From: Cordia subcordata
Taxonomy: Eukaryota > Streptophyta > Magnoliopsida > Boraginales > Cordiaceae
Direction: 5' to 3'
Length of the DNA: 64,000 nucleotides
Assembly (NCBI GenBank): GCA_028554755.1
Contig: JAPTOF010000009.1
Coordinates: forward strand, 1,964,501 to 2,028,500
In this document: piece by piece, positions 25,352 to 37,805 of the stretch
Numbering within the stretch: position 1 is the first letter of the stretch
Layout: each line of letters starts with the position of its first letter
The notes under the pieces: generated by a model
The model's database searches: none
What the model saw: only the letters and a program-made list of their open reading frames with translations
Told to the model about the DNA's origin: nothing
Made by a program: the position numbers and the translations under genes

Positions 25352-27925
25352 AAAGATATAAGTTTCACTTCTCATGGTGAAACCCTCATGATGGTTGGTC
25401 TTACTTATGAGTGTGCCCTAAGCCAGTAACCATAACTATTATCTCTTGTAGAGGTTTCAGGAGACATGGATAAGAAGTGAGGAAGCTTTACTTTCAGAGT
25501 GCGTGGTGAAGCAAAGTATGGGCTTATGTAGTGGGAGTTACATAGTGTTTGGATATTCATGTTAATATTTATGTTCCAAACATGCGAAAGAACTTTGTTC
25601 TAGATTTTGCGAACATCGTATTTCTATTCTAGTTTCAATATCAGTAGATGTAGAAGCATTTGTCGTTTGGTAGAATATGTAATGATCTAACAATATCCTG
25701 CTACACTATCACTAAATAATATAGAGAAACTTTAATCCATGAAAGTATATTTTCTCCAACCAATAACACTTTGGACACACTTATGCATAAGACATCTTAT
25801 CTAAGGCATGACAAGAAGTTAGTCGAGTTTGAGCTTTGTAGCTCATTAGACCTCGAAGACATAACTTCAAATTTTGTCTAAGGGACATCTTGTCTAAGAG
25901 CATGAGAAGAAGTTAGTTGAGTGTGGGCTTCGCAACTTACTAGATCTTGAAGATATAATTTCCAATGGTCTATGAAGGAAGATGACTTGCAAAGGTCCCT
26001 TCTTCTCTAGGTGACAAGGAGTTCAAAAGGTGTTAGAAATTGGTTCACATTAATATATAAGGTTCCATGAGCTAACTAGTCCGTAAGGTTGTGAGTACTA
26101 GTTTTGACTAAAAATTGCTCAAGAATATAGATGTGATCATCTAATATTACACAAGTTTCTCGTAGTTTGAGACTAGGGTAGAGCAAAAATTAAATGAACA
26201 TCAAAGCCTTTTTGATCCTAATCAAAATGGAATATGCCTTACGTGTGAGCTCCGGGAGTACCTTGAAAATTATAGATTGTGATTAAATAATCTACATCAA
26301 GGTATTTCCTCACAAGGAAAATAGTGTAGATGAGTAAACACTCAAAGACATGGAAAGGCTCAAGATATTTATATATCATTGCCTATGTCTTAATGGGAGT
26401 GTAATCTTGAGATGATAGTTTACATCTTTTATTTGGTACTGTTTAAGGCAACACATGGGATATCATGATAAATGTGGTTATGGCATAAACTTTGTGTGAG
26501 CTTAGTTCTATATTTGTAATATTCTAGTTAATGTGTTAAGTATCCTTGATAGTTGGAACCAAAGGTTAAAGATGTGTTGTTTATTGATACATTCTTTTGG
26601 ATTGGAGGCAGAGTAATATATTAATTTGAGGAGCAAGAATACATGTTGGCATTTATGCTAGATATTTAGAGAATGAGAGTATGATTCAGTGCTTGCCAGA
26701 TTCTAGATTTGCTCTATTGGAGATCTTTTGGTCTTCAGATAAATCTGCATCATCTTGAAAAGGTAAAAGTACTGTATGTTATCATTATTACACCCAGAAC
26801 CTTATCGTAGTAGGAGGATTACCATGTAACCTAATTGATGCTTAAAAAATCTTTTTGACAAGTTTCCAAAGTTTTGGGTTGTGGTTCTCACTAGACACGA
26901 TGAAGCAGTTTCAATTTAGATGTTTGCCATTGATGCATAGCAAATGATTTAGAGTTTGTTACTCTAATTATGTTTGGATTCTTGTAGTTATATCTGAAGG
27001 GGTAAAACCCGTAGGATGTAATTAGGTCTACAAAGAGAAAAAATGGAGCTAATAGAAAGGTTAGAGCCTTCATAGTAGGGCTAGATAGTAAAGGGTTATA
27101 CTCAAAAAGAAAGGGATCGACTATGAGGAAGAGTTCTATATAGAAAACCATGGTAGGATCCATTAAGTGACTCCATTGCTATCACTTGTCTTAGTGACAG
27201 TGAGATATGATAGATGTTCGTCGAGATAGCCTTTCTTGAGTGAAAATTTTGATGAGGATATCTAGATTCATCACCAAAAAAGTGCATTGCTAGATGCAAA
27301 GATCATATGGCCTATACTGATTAAGAAGTCCTCTTAAGGGCTTAAGCGAATGTTGTATAAATAGTGTCAATCTAATTAGAAAAGCAAGTCTTTGTTTTGA
27401 TCAAGATATTGATGGACCATTGGTGTATATGGAAGATAATAGATATACAGTAAAGGCTAATTTTATCCTGCATTTTTGTATTAAATTTGTCGTAGTTTGC
27501 AACATTCCAAAGGAGTGTTTTTTTTTCTACCTCCCAGTTATCAGAATGTTTTTATCGAGGGTTGTTCGATGCCTAGAGGAATAAATAAGACATTCTAAAG
27601 CATTATGTGCTTTAGCGTAGTTGGAACTTTACAGATTATATTCTGAATACTGGACCCAGACATCTGCTTTTGCGATGATCGTGGATAGTAGATTTCAGTT
27701 GAATATTTGAACCGATGGCCCTAGGTTAGTGGATTTGCATATATCCTAGTATCTTTTAGAGAATAGAAGATTGTGTGCTGAGACATTAGAAGGAAGATTG
27801 GATAACTATGGGGAAAAACCATATGTGCCCGACATACATGACTTTTGGAGAGAGTGTTTGCCATATCGGTTAAGTTATTTGAGAACATGGTTTGGTGGTT
27901 ATTATCATTAGAGCAAGTGGGAGAT
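25352..27925 (+). pseudogene. Decayed copia pol interior
   Basis: Downstream of the solo LTR the sequence continues the copia interior but is badly eroded. Short matches to a protease/pre-integrase region can be read (for example VRGEAKYGLM and FQTCERTLF at about 25500-25600). Later domains are unreadable apart from the purine tract before the 3' LTR. No frame longer than about 90 residues is plausible. Confidence 0.55.
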
Positions 27926-29687
27926 TATTGGGATTGTATGCCCTAATGACTATAAGTACATGATGATTACTGGATACTAGACATAATTCACTTATGATAG
28001 TGTTCATATGATTGAGTTTTGCATAACATATTCTCTTCATTTGTGCATTGATGCAAAGTATAAAGGTCCAATGATATAGACCAATGACTTGGGTGTGTAG
28101 TGAGGTTGGACACACAATAGATCCAAGTCTAGATTTGGTGATATCATAAATTGGTCTATAACCAGATGGTAGTGTTGGGCACTCTATCGAGACAAAGCTA
28201 TAGTGGGCGAGTCTCTTTGAAAGGGTGATCTACCAAGGTCATTAGATTTTTTTGAGACTACGCTCCTAGTGCATGTGTCACGTATTAGACAGGGCCATTA
28301 TGAGTATGTCTTGCGGGAACTGTACCATCATATATAGAAGACGAGATATTCACAGCTTCTGAGTGACCAATGCTCTTAATCTCGAGCATGTATAGATGAA
28401 CTGACTAAGTTAGGATGCAACACTTTGATGTGCCATAAGGAGAGGTTTTGAATGATAAGATTGCCTACCTCATATGTTGGGTGTTGTATTCTAGTTTATT
28501 TGGGACATGCATATGCAACAGCAAAGTCTATGTGCCCCCTTCAATTTGTCCACTTGATCACTAGGAATTTAGAACTAGTGATATTGCCCTTCAGGAGTAT
28601 ATCGGTCATTGGCTCGTGGGTCACTCCTTCGATGAAGAGATCCATGACCAGTGGATGATCATCATATGGGACGAGAGATTCCACGGTTTAGATGTAGTCT
28701 TGGAGGTGATGATACTTGTAAGGACCGACCTTGACTACAAGTATACATAAAGGAGTATTTTGGTCATTTCACTTAGTTGGTCAAAGACAGAGGTCACTGG
28801 AGAGGGTGATGATCTCCTGTTTAGCCAGTGATTATCTTTGGAGTGTAGCTTTGGTCTTTAGGTGGAAATAAACCAAGGTTAAAATGGCCTTAGTGTTGCC
28901 AAAACAGTAGCAGGGGAATTTTGAGAGCCAAGAGTAACTATGTCTTTTGATCCCTCCACTGGCCATGACTCTATTGGATTCAATAATTGCTTAATTAAGA
29001 TTTAGGTTTAGAATTAATAATAGATTTAATTATTCAGGTCTTCTTAATATAACTCATGAATATTTTAATTAGATAAGCAAGTCCCACATGGAAGATATTT
29101 AGTGTGTGATGTGGAATATTTGAGATAGTCTTATCCCTAAGGAATATTCCATTTCTAAAAGGACTAAGAAGGGGTATTATGATGAAACATAATATTCTAG
29201 GAACCTTATCCGTATAGGGTTGCCTTCTACTATAAATAGTACAAGATAGGCATAACCCACAAAAAAAGAGAATGAAAAAAATGAAAGAGAGAGAGTAAGA
29301 TAATTTCTTGGGAGGTGTGTGCAGGATTTTTCACACACTAACACCAAAAATGCACACTAGATTCCATAACTTCAATTTAGCCTTAGAAATTACTTGTCCA
29401 CTATATAGCAACTTGTATCCTAGCAATAGAAATTTTGAAATAGTGGAGAAGACCACTAGGAGGCTAATACGAGGCAGATGTTGTATGAAGAAGCCATTTT
29501 TGCATCCGGGTTACGCTATGAGGATAACGGGTCTTAACTTTACTCTTGTATTTTGATTGAATGTGATGCCCATGTGTATAATAAGTTTTATTTATGCTAT
29601 GTTTCTACTCCTATTGTTGTTAATATGTCTTTGATTTTTTAAAATCTGAAATAACATCTAACATGGGAAGAGCATCTAGATCCAACA
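27926..29687 (+). mobile_element. 3' LTR of the 17269-29687 copia element
   Basis: It matches 17269-19053 along its length; the first bases read TATTGGG, so the TG has mutated to TA. It ends CCAACA, followed by the CAAAC duplication. The TATA-like box CTATAAATAGTAC is at about 29230-29242. The length is 1762 bp. Confidence 0.9.
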
Positions 29688-29712
29688 CAAACTTCTCTAA
29701 TATGTGTTTCTA

Positions 29713-30143
29713 ACCCCAATTATTTTAAAATTAGTTTTAATAAATTGGCTAAGCCCTTTATTTTTAGTCAACCCCCAATTAATTAGAAAGGAGTTTTAAT
29801 CAAATTGGGAAATGACCCATAATTAGTCAAAATTGAGATTTTGACTCCAATTAATTTAAAAGAAGTTTTAATAAATTGAAAAGGCCTATTGATTAGTCAA
29901 AATTATAATTCTGTCCCAAGTAATTTAAAAGGAGTTTTAATTAATTGGCTAATCCCCTTAATAGGTCAAAATAGTGATTTTGATCCAAATTAATTAGAAA
30001 GGAGTTTTTAATTAATTGTATAATGTCCAAAAGTTAGCTAAAATTGGATTTTGACTCCAATTAGTTTTAAAAGTAGTTTTTAATTAATTGGATGATTACC
30101 CTAACTTGTCAAAATTATAATTTTTCACCCAATTAATATAAAT
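29713..30143. repeat. Right part of split tandem array, about six units of about 72 bp
   Basis: Units such as TCCAATTAATTTAAAAG...AGTTTTAATTAATTGG...GTCAAAATT repeat about every 70-75 bases. The left part is at 17121-17268. It may belong to the U3 of an older copia LTR, possibly that of the copia interior that follows. Confidence 0.7.
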
Positions 30144-30855
30144 ACATACAAAGATGCTAGAACACACACAATTTGACACAAATCACTTGCTCTATTAGCA
30201 AGAATTGCAAGTAGAATGTCGCTACTGTTACCAACATAGTCATATTATCATGACCTTTTCCAAGACAATCTGCCTTTTTTGTAAGAAAAAAGGGGATCAA
30301 ACATCTCCCGAAAGAGTGTTTTTGCAATTTAGACAGAATCACGGCTAATCCTCTGCATGGTGGGTCCACAATTTTGTCATTAGTATTCCTATTGAGATCT
30401 ACTACTGCCACCACCACAAATGTGGTCTCTAGCTCTGCTGCAACACCTACTACAATATAACCTCTTCTACACCCATTTTTATCGCTGACCTCCAGGACAT
30501 CCTAAAGCATGTTCTTGCTTAGTGTTTCTCCTCTTCCATTTCCTTCTTTACTACATTCTATAAGTCCTCTTGATACTTAGATTCCACATGTTAAATAATA
30601 TGACTATTGAGTCCCATAACTTGAGAGATATTACTTCCACTTCCTATGCACCTTCTATCTGTAGTGCTAATGGCACTACTATGTCTATTTGTCACATAGG
30701 ATCTATCACTACTCCACAGTTCATTATGTTCAATAGGCCAGTCTAAAGGTTTAAATGGTTAGCCCATTTTTGTGGGTTGGGCCCAGTTTTGGCCCCTTTG
30801 CTTAACGAGTTGGTTAGGGGTCGGACCACTCCTAAAAACCCTTGAACCAACCTAA

Positions 30856-32809
30856 AGATGTGTTGGCCTTGTTTGTGGTTTTGTATTATATTTCTATATC
30901 TATTTAGAGGTGTTTTAGTTGTTATTAGATAACCTTGGTATAGTATTTGTACTATATTTGAGCATACAAGGATATAAGTGTACATAGAAGAGCTTATAGA
31001 GAAAGTATCACACTAAGTGCTTATTTTGTGCATTGTAGATACGAATTGAAGCAATGCCTGGAATGGATTAAAGATGTTGATGGATTGGCCATGCTTGCAA
31101 AAGGGATTTGAGGTCAAAAAAAGCAAGGAGAACACTTTTGGAATCATGCCAATGAAGCTCAGAGCAATCAAGAGCGACTAGAACATGATCGGCAAAGATC
31201 GGAGTAGCTGCAGGAGAAACTAGTTGACCGACTAGTTGAGGCAGAGAGCACCTTGAAGAACTGGTCACCCCTCCCATTTTGTCGGCCGACCGGTCGGGCC
31301 TTTCGGCAATGCCTGCAGATAACTTTTTAAACTCGTTTTTAGCCATTTCTTGAGGTGAGAACTTTGATCAACTCAGTCACCCATCTCTCAAACCCTAGTC
31401 CTTAACCCTCAACCACCTCCTACACATACTTCCACAACAAAAACACCTAGAAATCAAGCATCTAGGAAGATCAAACACAAGATTTAGGTTCATACTCATG
31501 GATTATAAAGGATTAGCTTTAGATAGAAGGGTATATTTCTTATCTCCCTTTTATCCGAAGTTAATATATGTATAAGTAAAGCATGAAGAATGATTATATC
31601 TTGTATTATGGATTGATTATTACTCTTTTATAATGGGTACTTGATGGATTTTGTATATATATATTTGTGCTTAGGGTCTCTATGGAAAATTTACATACAT
31701 GTCTATGTGTTTGTAGAAATGTCTCAATGATGTTGCATATGTATATTGAAGTCTATTTTGCTATTAACCATTTCAAAATCATTGTGCTAGCATGTCTATG
31801 TGTTTGTGTGGTGATTAAATGAAGTGGGTATGCCTATGTACATGTCTATGTATGTGTTTGCATACTTTATAGCATAAATAGCTTATATTGCTTACATGTC
31901 GGGTGCTATTGTTTAAATTTGTGTAATCTAAGTATGTCTATGTGCTTAATAGTAGAATATGCCAAGATATTCTCGAATGCCATGTCCTAGATGTTTACAA
32001 TTTGCACTCAATTGCTAATTTTTGATATTGTGATAAGGATCGATGGTGCATAACTAGTAATTAGTCTTGGTCAAGCCCCCTTTGGCTTTAAATCTAGCAA
32101 ATAGGTGTTTGGATAGGTTTAGTTGACCTTAATTCACTTAAAAAGCTAAGTAGTCCACCTTTTGGCCCTAGATTCATAAGGACCATGTTGTAGCTCTAGG
32201 TAAACATGCTTAGGGACGGACTTGCACCAAGTCCTAGGGATAAATTAGGGAACTAATTAATGGACTATACGTTAGGGTTAAATCGACCTATGTCACCTAG
32301 AATCCTAACTAGCTAACCCTAATGCCTAGGTTCATAAGAACCACGCCACAACCCTAGGTAGACATGCATAGGGATGGACTAGCACCGAGTCCCAGAGTTC
32401 CATTAAAAGGTTAATTAGGAGCCTAGACAAGAGCAACCAAGTATATCCATCAAGTAACCCTAACGAGAAGTAGTAATCACCCATAGGAAAGTTGTAATCA
32501 CCCTTAAGACCTTATTTTCAACATTTGCCTCCCTTTAGATCGCTTGATTCCCCCAATTCACACGCACACAGCCCCTTTTATTTTATTGCCCTTATATTAG
32601 ATTTACCTTTCCGAGCTCCCTTTAAACCAAAAATCTAAAAACATTGTAGTTTAGGCACCCAACACGTAGCTCTTTAAGACACACATAGCTTAGGACGCAA
32701 CTCATTTTTTGCCTCCCCATGGATTCAACCCCACACTCACACACACCGTACCACACATGACCCATGCACTTGCGTGTCTTTAAGGCTTGTACTACTAAAT
32801 AGGACATCA
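30856..32809 (+). mobile_element. Gypsy (Athila-like) solo LTR inside the hAT element
   Basis: It starts AGATGTGTTGG (TG mutated to AG) and ends GGACATCA. CCTAA (30851-30855) and CCTGA (32810-32814) flank it as a 4-of-5 target duplication. It has the usual GGTCGACC-like cluster (31220-31310) and the R/U5 blocks. One segment of about 165 bp, containing the ACCACGCCGTAGCTCTAGG-type block, is present twice (around 32160-32240 and 32320-32400). Confidence 0.85.
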
Positions 32810-33395
32810 CCTGACACATTAAGACTAGGAGGGTTTAAGGGGTTTTGTAAAAGGGCTTCTAAAGGGCTTTTAAGGGGTTAAAGTCCTTTTAAAACTCTTA
32901 TAAAACAAAAAGAAAGGAATCGCAAACCCCTTAACAACCCCTTAGAAAATCCTTTATAAAATTCCTTAGAAAATTCATTTTAGCCACTTCTAATTAACAA
33001 TAAATTAGACCAAATTCAAAAATAAAATTCATTTAAGAAAAAAAATATCTTAAAAAAATTTATTAACAATCATTTGAAAAGAATTACAAATTCAAAATAA
33101 AAATAAAAATAATGAAGATTTACAATATTGGAATTGAATAATTTAAGAAAAAAACCTCAAAACTTTTATTAACAATAATTTGAAAAAAAAACATTTTCAA
33201 AGTAAAAGTTTAAAAAATACAAAGTAATAATTTAAAATTAAATAAAATACAAATATAAATTTCAAATTGTTCTTCCTCTTCTTCTTCTTCTTCTTCTTGT
33301 ATTCTTTCTTTTAAATTTGTAATATTAGAAAATAAATCATCTTGGGAGTTAGAATAATTTTCCATTAATCCTTGCATTCTTCTTTTTGCGCGAAC

Positions 33396-35342
33396 CTAAT
33401 CTTTTAGGCGTACGAGCACCTCTAAAGTTCTTCTTGCTAGTCGACTTCTCTTCTCACCAAGTTGTTTCTTTCCCTCACTAAAAGCACTTTCAGACGCAAC
33501 TATCGACACTAGAATTGTAAGTATATCATATGCCATGGTAGGTAGCACAAGATATTTATTATGGTGTACTTTCCACCATGACAAAAGTTCAAAATTATCT
33601 TCATCTATTTAATGTGTATGTTGCAAATATAAGTTAAGTTCACTAAAATCTTCTCTTACATTTTTAGCTTTTTTCATTATTTTACCCCAAGTAGAAGATT
33701 TAGTAAAATGGCTACTAGAAGATGCTTGAATAAGGTGTGGGGGCTTGTTACTTCCTAATTTACGGTTATAATAAGAATAAAGTTCATTAAATAATTTTAA
33801 AAATTCTTGTTTATATTCATTTAATGCAAATTTAGTGTCCTCACCACTTAGTTCTAAATTACTATACAAAATGTCTAAATAAGCTTCTATACCACTATAT
33901 CTAATCATAGAATCTAAGATTGCAACTATACAATACATATAGGGCACAGGAAACCAATATTTTATAAATTTATCTCTCCTTCGTGGAATTGCTTTAGATA
34001 CCCAAGAGTTACCTTTATTATTCAATAATACTTCAGCAATATCTCATATATAAACAAGTGTATAACTAATAGTAACATAATATGAACCTAGGAAAAAAAA
34101 CATAGTTGTATCATAAAATTTTTCTAAAAAAAAATGCTTCACAAATCACCCAATCAAAATTATGTAATTGATTATCTTCATCTACATATAGAGTATAGGT
34201 TTTATAAGTGGTACTTTCATTTCTATTGCATGAGCCAACATTAAATAACTTAAATTCCGCCTAGTTGATATGTCTAATCTTAACTTTTTTTGGTTGTATA
34301 TTAAGTGCCCTATGTCTTCTTTTAAATTCAGCTTTTCTAGGGTCAGAATTTGAATTAGCAATAAAACAAATTGCATTTGTTACTTTTTTATGATGACCAT
34401 TTACATCTGCTAAATGGAGGATTAAAATGATCATGTAATTCCTTAATTGTAGTTTCATTATTACTAGCATTATCAAATGAAATTATAAAAACTTTACCAT
34501 TTATTAAAAAAAAATCATTACCAATTGAACTAATACAATTTGCAATAAACCTTTTAGTGTGTCTGTTATCCACTAATTGGAAACTTTAAGTTCTTTTTTG
34601 CATACTATAATTACTATCTATCCAATGACAAGTAACACAAAGAATTGACAAATCCGTTTTTGTATACCACATATCCGAAATTAAAGAAATCATATTATTA
34701 AGAGATTGTAATTCTTGTGCAATAATATTTTTATAATGCTTATATTGCTTATACATATCAGTTTTAACAGTCGTTCCAGGTACAGATTTAAATTGTGGAT
34801 TAAAAGCAATTGTCGCATAATAATTTAGATCACAAGAGCCACCTAATATAAAAGGTAAAGTAGCACTACTTAAAAAATTAGCCAATTCTCTAGAATTAGC
34901 ATTATGATCATAAGCAAAAAAGTTTTCATGTTTTTGTATTTATAGTTGTTTGTATTTTATTATCGCTTTTTATCAAGATCACAATCTACCATATTAGGAT
35001 GGCGTTGCTTAATATGTCTTTTAAGATTACTAGTTCCTCCAACACCATATGATGTTTTAAACTTACATACTTGAGTATATTTTTTATATTTAGCTTTACC
35101 TTCATTGGGTATTTTATCAAAACACAACCAAACAACTGATTGTTTTTTCTTTCTCTACATGGATTACTAGATTCACAAGCACTACCTTGGACAAGTTCAA
35201 AATCAGAAGGCAAAGTATCATCAAATTGATCTTCAATTTCATCTAATTCTCTATTTATTCTATGCATTTCTCTAACTTTTTCAAAATCAAAAAGTACAGT
35301 GTATTTGCGAGAAGTTTTACTTTTTGATGAAGAAGATGCCAT
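33396..35342 (-). pseudogene. hAT transposase pseudogene
   Basis: The remnant begins MASSSSKSKTSRKYTVLFDFEK (35342) and runs into a BED-finger-like stretch ending GTSNLKRHIKQRHP (about 35000). The second Cys of the usual CxxC appears lost and a frameshift precedes it. Next come a central region (34586-34885), FDNASNN (about 34470), typical of hAT catalytic domains, a 138-residue stretch (33609-34025), and the C-terminal dimerisation block SWWKVHHNKYLVLPTMAYDI...ASESAFSEGKKQLGEKRS (33396-33584). A working transposase would be about 650-700 residues in one frame. Here stops and frameshifts split it into at least six pieces. The downstream (CTT)n run is at 33271-33299. Confidence 0.85.
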
Positions 35343-37510
35343 AATAATAATAAAACAAATAATAAATGGACAATTATGTCAAATAAATAAGTTAATTAAT
35401 AATGTAAATTAACTAAGCAAATAAATAAAATAATAACCAAAAGAGGAGAATTAGGGAACGATTATACCAAATTGTAGTATTAATCAAAGCAACTTGAGTT
35501 GAAACTTATATTAGCTCCTCCAAAAATTGCCTTGAATCGAATTTATCATATTCAATTTGAGAGAAAATTGAGATAATTGAGAGAATTTTGAATTGAGAGA
35601 CACTTGAGAGAATTGAGTGAGGAAAATGAAATGGGATAGGGAGTATTTATAGATTTGAAAGAGGGGCTAATATGTAATTATTTTAGGGTTTTTTTTTTTG
35701 CAATTTTCAAAAGAAACTGAAATAGTTATAAAGCCGTTGGCCATCAACGGCCAAAAGTTTGAGACTCAAACTTTGAGTCCGACGACTAGAAAGCCATTAC
35801 TATTGCAGCAGCAGTACACTAGGCACAATTCAAAAAGTACACTAGCTCCCTTTTTTTAAGTCAATCAAAATTCAAAATTTAAAAAGCTAATAAGTGAAGC
35901 TTTCAATTTTTTTATTATATTAGTTGAAGCTTTTAATATTTTTTATTTTTTAATATTTTAATATTTTTTATTATTTTAATATTGTTGAAGCTTTTAATAT
36001 TTTTTTATTTTTTATTTTGGTCTTGGTATATATATTTTTAATTTTGGCCAAATAGCCTTTTATGGCCCTTTTAAAAAGTTTTTCACTTTAAGAAATTAAG
36101 TGAGTCTAGGGGGTTTGGACAAGGGTTTAAGGTAGGCCCTTCAGGGATTGGATTAGGCATTAAGAGATGGTCCTGGGCTGGGCTCAGTTAGGTTTTTTTT
36201 TTTTGGGAACCGGCCCGGATACCTTAGGAAATATAAAAGTTGGTTCAATAAGGGATTTAAGGTTGCCCGGTTAAGGGCCGATTCGCAAGTTTTTGGGCCC
36301 CTTAGACATGATGATCCACAGTCACACTTCCGCACACATATTTAGTATCTAACCTCAGTTTAAATCTTATCTCAGTCAGTCAACTTTGCAATCTTGGTTT
36401 TACTGTCACCTTTTCCTCCTCTGGTTGTTATGCACAAGACCCATGAGCAGGGCAAACGCTTAGAATAGTTCGTAAACTTGGGGATTCTTCGAATTGGTTA
36501 ATCGTCACCTTCCAGTCCATCTTTATACTGTAGCCTCTGCTACCTACTCACCTGATTCATTGTCTCTACTACTATGGCATCAGGACTAGGGGCATGCTTC
36601 TTTAGGAAAATTGAAAACTTCAACTTCTAGTGGAGCAATATGCATTGTTTCCTTAAAAATTGGAATGCTTCCCATGTTAGTTAGGAACACAACCTTTTTT
36701 ACCATTCAACTCTAGTGATTCCTCTAGTTGTTTTGATCTTATTCCAACTGACATTTGGGGATCAGCCTTAATCCTACTATGTGGGTTCTTAGTACTTTGT
36801 TATTTTTATTAGTGATTATTCTTGTTTCACATGGATATATCTTATGCATCACCTTTCTGGCTAGACTTTAGACTGAATTCGCCACTATAATCCCAACACA
36901 ATTCTCCAAATGTATTAAAGTTCTTTGAAGTGATGTTATGGAGTATAAGGATTCTAATTTTATTGTTCTTCTTAGTCAACATGGCACCCTTTCCCGTCTT
37001 TTTTGTCCTACACCTATACAACAAAATGGGCGGGTTAAATGAAAACATAGACACATACTTGACATTACTCGTACATTCATTATATCTGCCTCTTTTCCTA
37101 AGAGATTTTCAAGAAAAGCAACTCTTATTGATGTATGTTTTATCAATTGCTCATCTTCCACAAGTATAAGGGATCTTACTACTTATGAGTGCCTACATGG
37201 TCAACCCCTACTATGTACATTCTCGTGTCTTTGGATGTGCATACTTTTAGTCCTTCCTCCTCATGAACGTACTAGACTTGAACCTCATGCCTAATTGTGT
37301 TGTTTCCTGGCTTATGGGTTAGAACATAAGGGGTATAGCTGTTCGGATTGTATCTCCAAAAGAGTTTATATATCTCGCTGTTATTTTTGCAAAAATCGCT
37401 TGGTTTCCTCTTATGTCTTCCTTTTCATTTCCACTACCTAGTGAACCTACCGCCTCCATTTTATTTTCTAATCCATCTCTTCTGCTTTTTCTGGATAATG
37501 ACAGTGATGT

Positions 37511-37805
37511 AAGGCTAGATTCATCCTAAGTTGTCTAACCACAAATTTAACCATGAAGGCATGCGTCTTGTCAGCATCAAGAGATCATAGCTAGGCACGA
37601 ATTAAATCCATGATAGAAACTGCGAGCTTGGTAACAGCCTAAATTTTTATATAAGATACATTGCACAATAAGCTAAATAAGAACCCCAATGCCTGCAGAT
37701 TTGACTAGGAATTTAAGTATATATAGAGGCTAGGCTCGAGCTTAATTATATGGTTCAAAAGTTATTGTCCAGATGCTATATGTTTGAATCCTGAATGATG
37801 AACCT
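37511..37805 (-). other. 3' flank of the HD-ZIP III gene
   Basis: This is the short stretch between the copia remnant and the stop codon. It probably holds the 3' UTR. No AATAAA was seen on the gene strand, so the poly(A) site is not placed. Confidence 0.5.

Larger units (their letters stand above)
17269..29687 (+). mobile_element. Ty1/copia element with both LTRs and CAAAC target duplication
   Basis: LTRs at 17269-19053 and 27926-29687 match along their length. CAAAC precedes the left LTR (17264-17268) and follows the right one (29688-29692), so this is one insertion. A primer-binding site resembling the initiator-Met tRNA complement (TGTTACTAGAGC, 9 of 12 matches to TGGTATCAGAGC) is at 19056-19067, and a purine tract (AGTGGGAGA) is at 27916-27924. 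The interior has a gag region, strongly decayed pol and two gypsy solo LTRs. Without these two and their duplications the element would be about 8.9 kb. It is not autonomous because the reading frames are full of stops. Confidence 0.9.
30721..36314 (-). mobile_element. Ac-like hAT transposon with 8-bp duplication, carrying a solo LTR
   Basis: TCCACAGT occurs immediately before (30713-30720) and after (36315-36322) the element. Imperfect terminal inverted repeats read TCATTATGTTCAATAGG at the left and, reverse-complemented, TCATCATGTCTAAGGGG at the right. GC-rich subterminal sequence (GGGCCC and CCGGCCCGG types) is found near both ends. The transposase remnant is on the minus strand. Subtracting the solo LTR and its extra target-site copy leaves about 3.6 kb, a normal size for this superfamily. 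The flanking copia protease reading rejoins across the insertion, which supports the boundaries. Confidence 0.85.
30144..37510 (+). pseudogene. Second Ty1/copia gag-pol remnant, interrupted by a hAT transposon
   Basis: Gag/zinc-knuckle sequence (FVRKKGIKHLPKECFCNL, DRITANPLHGGST) lies at about 30270-30370. A protease segment with ANGTTMSICHIGSITTP (30668-30716) stops at the hAT insertion and resumes at 36323 with TLPH...VSNLSLNLISVSQLCNLG. Integrase follows (about 36730-37430): TDIWG-like sequence, THT-type remnants, and a C-terminal YGLEHKGYSCSDCISKRVY. Many stops and frameshifts are present. The right end is approximate and lies about 0.3 kb from the stop codon of the HD-ZIP III gene. Confidence 0.8.

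Noticed and set aside
30740..36307. Alternative hAT ends at the TCTAAAGG / TCTAAGGGG motifs
   Set aside because: These inner motifs do pair, but the flanking 8-mers do not match there. The outer ends give a perfect 8-bp duplication and restore the copia protease reading.
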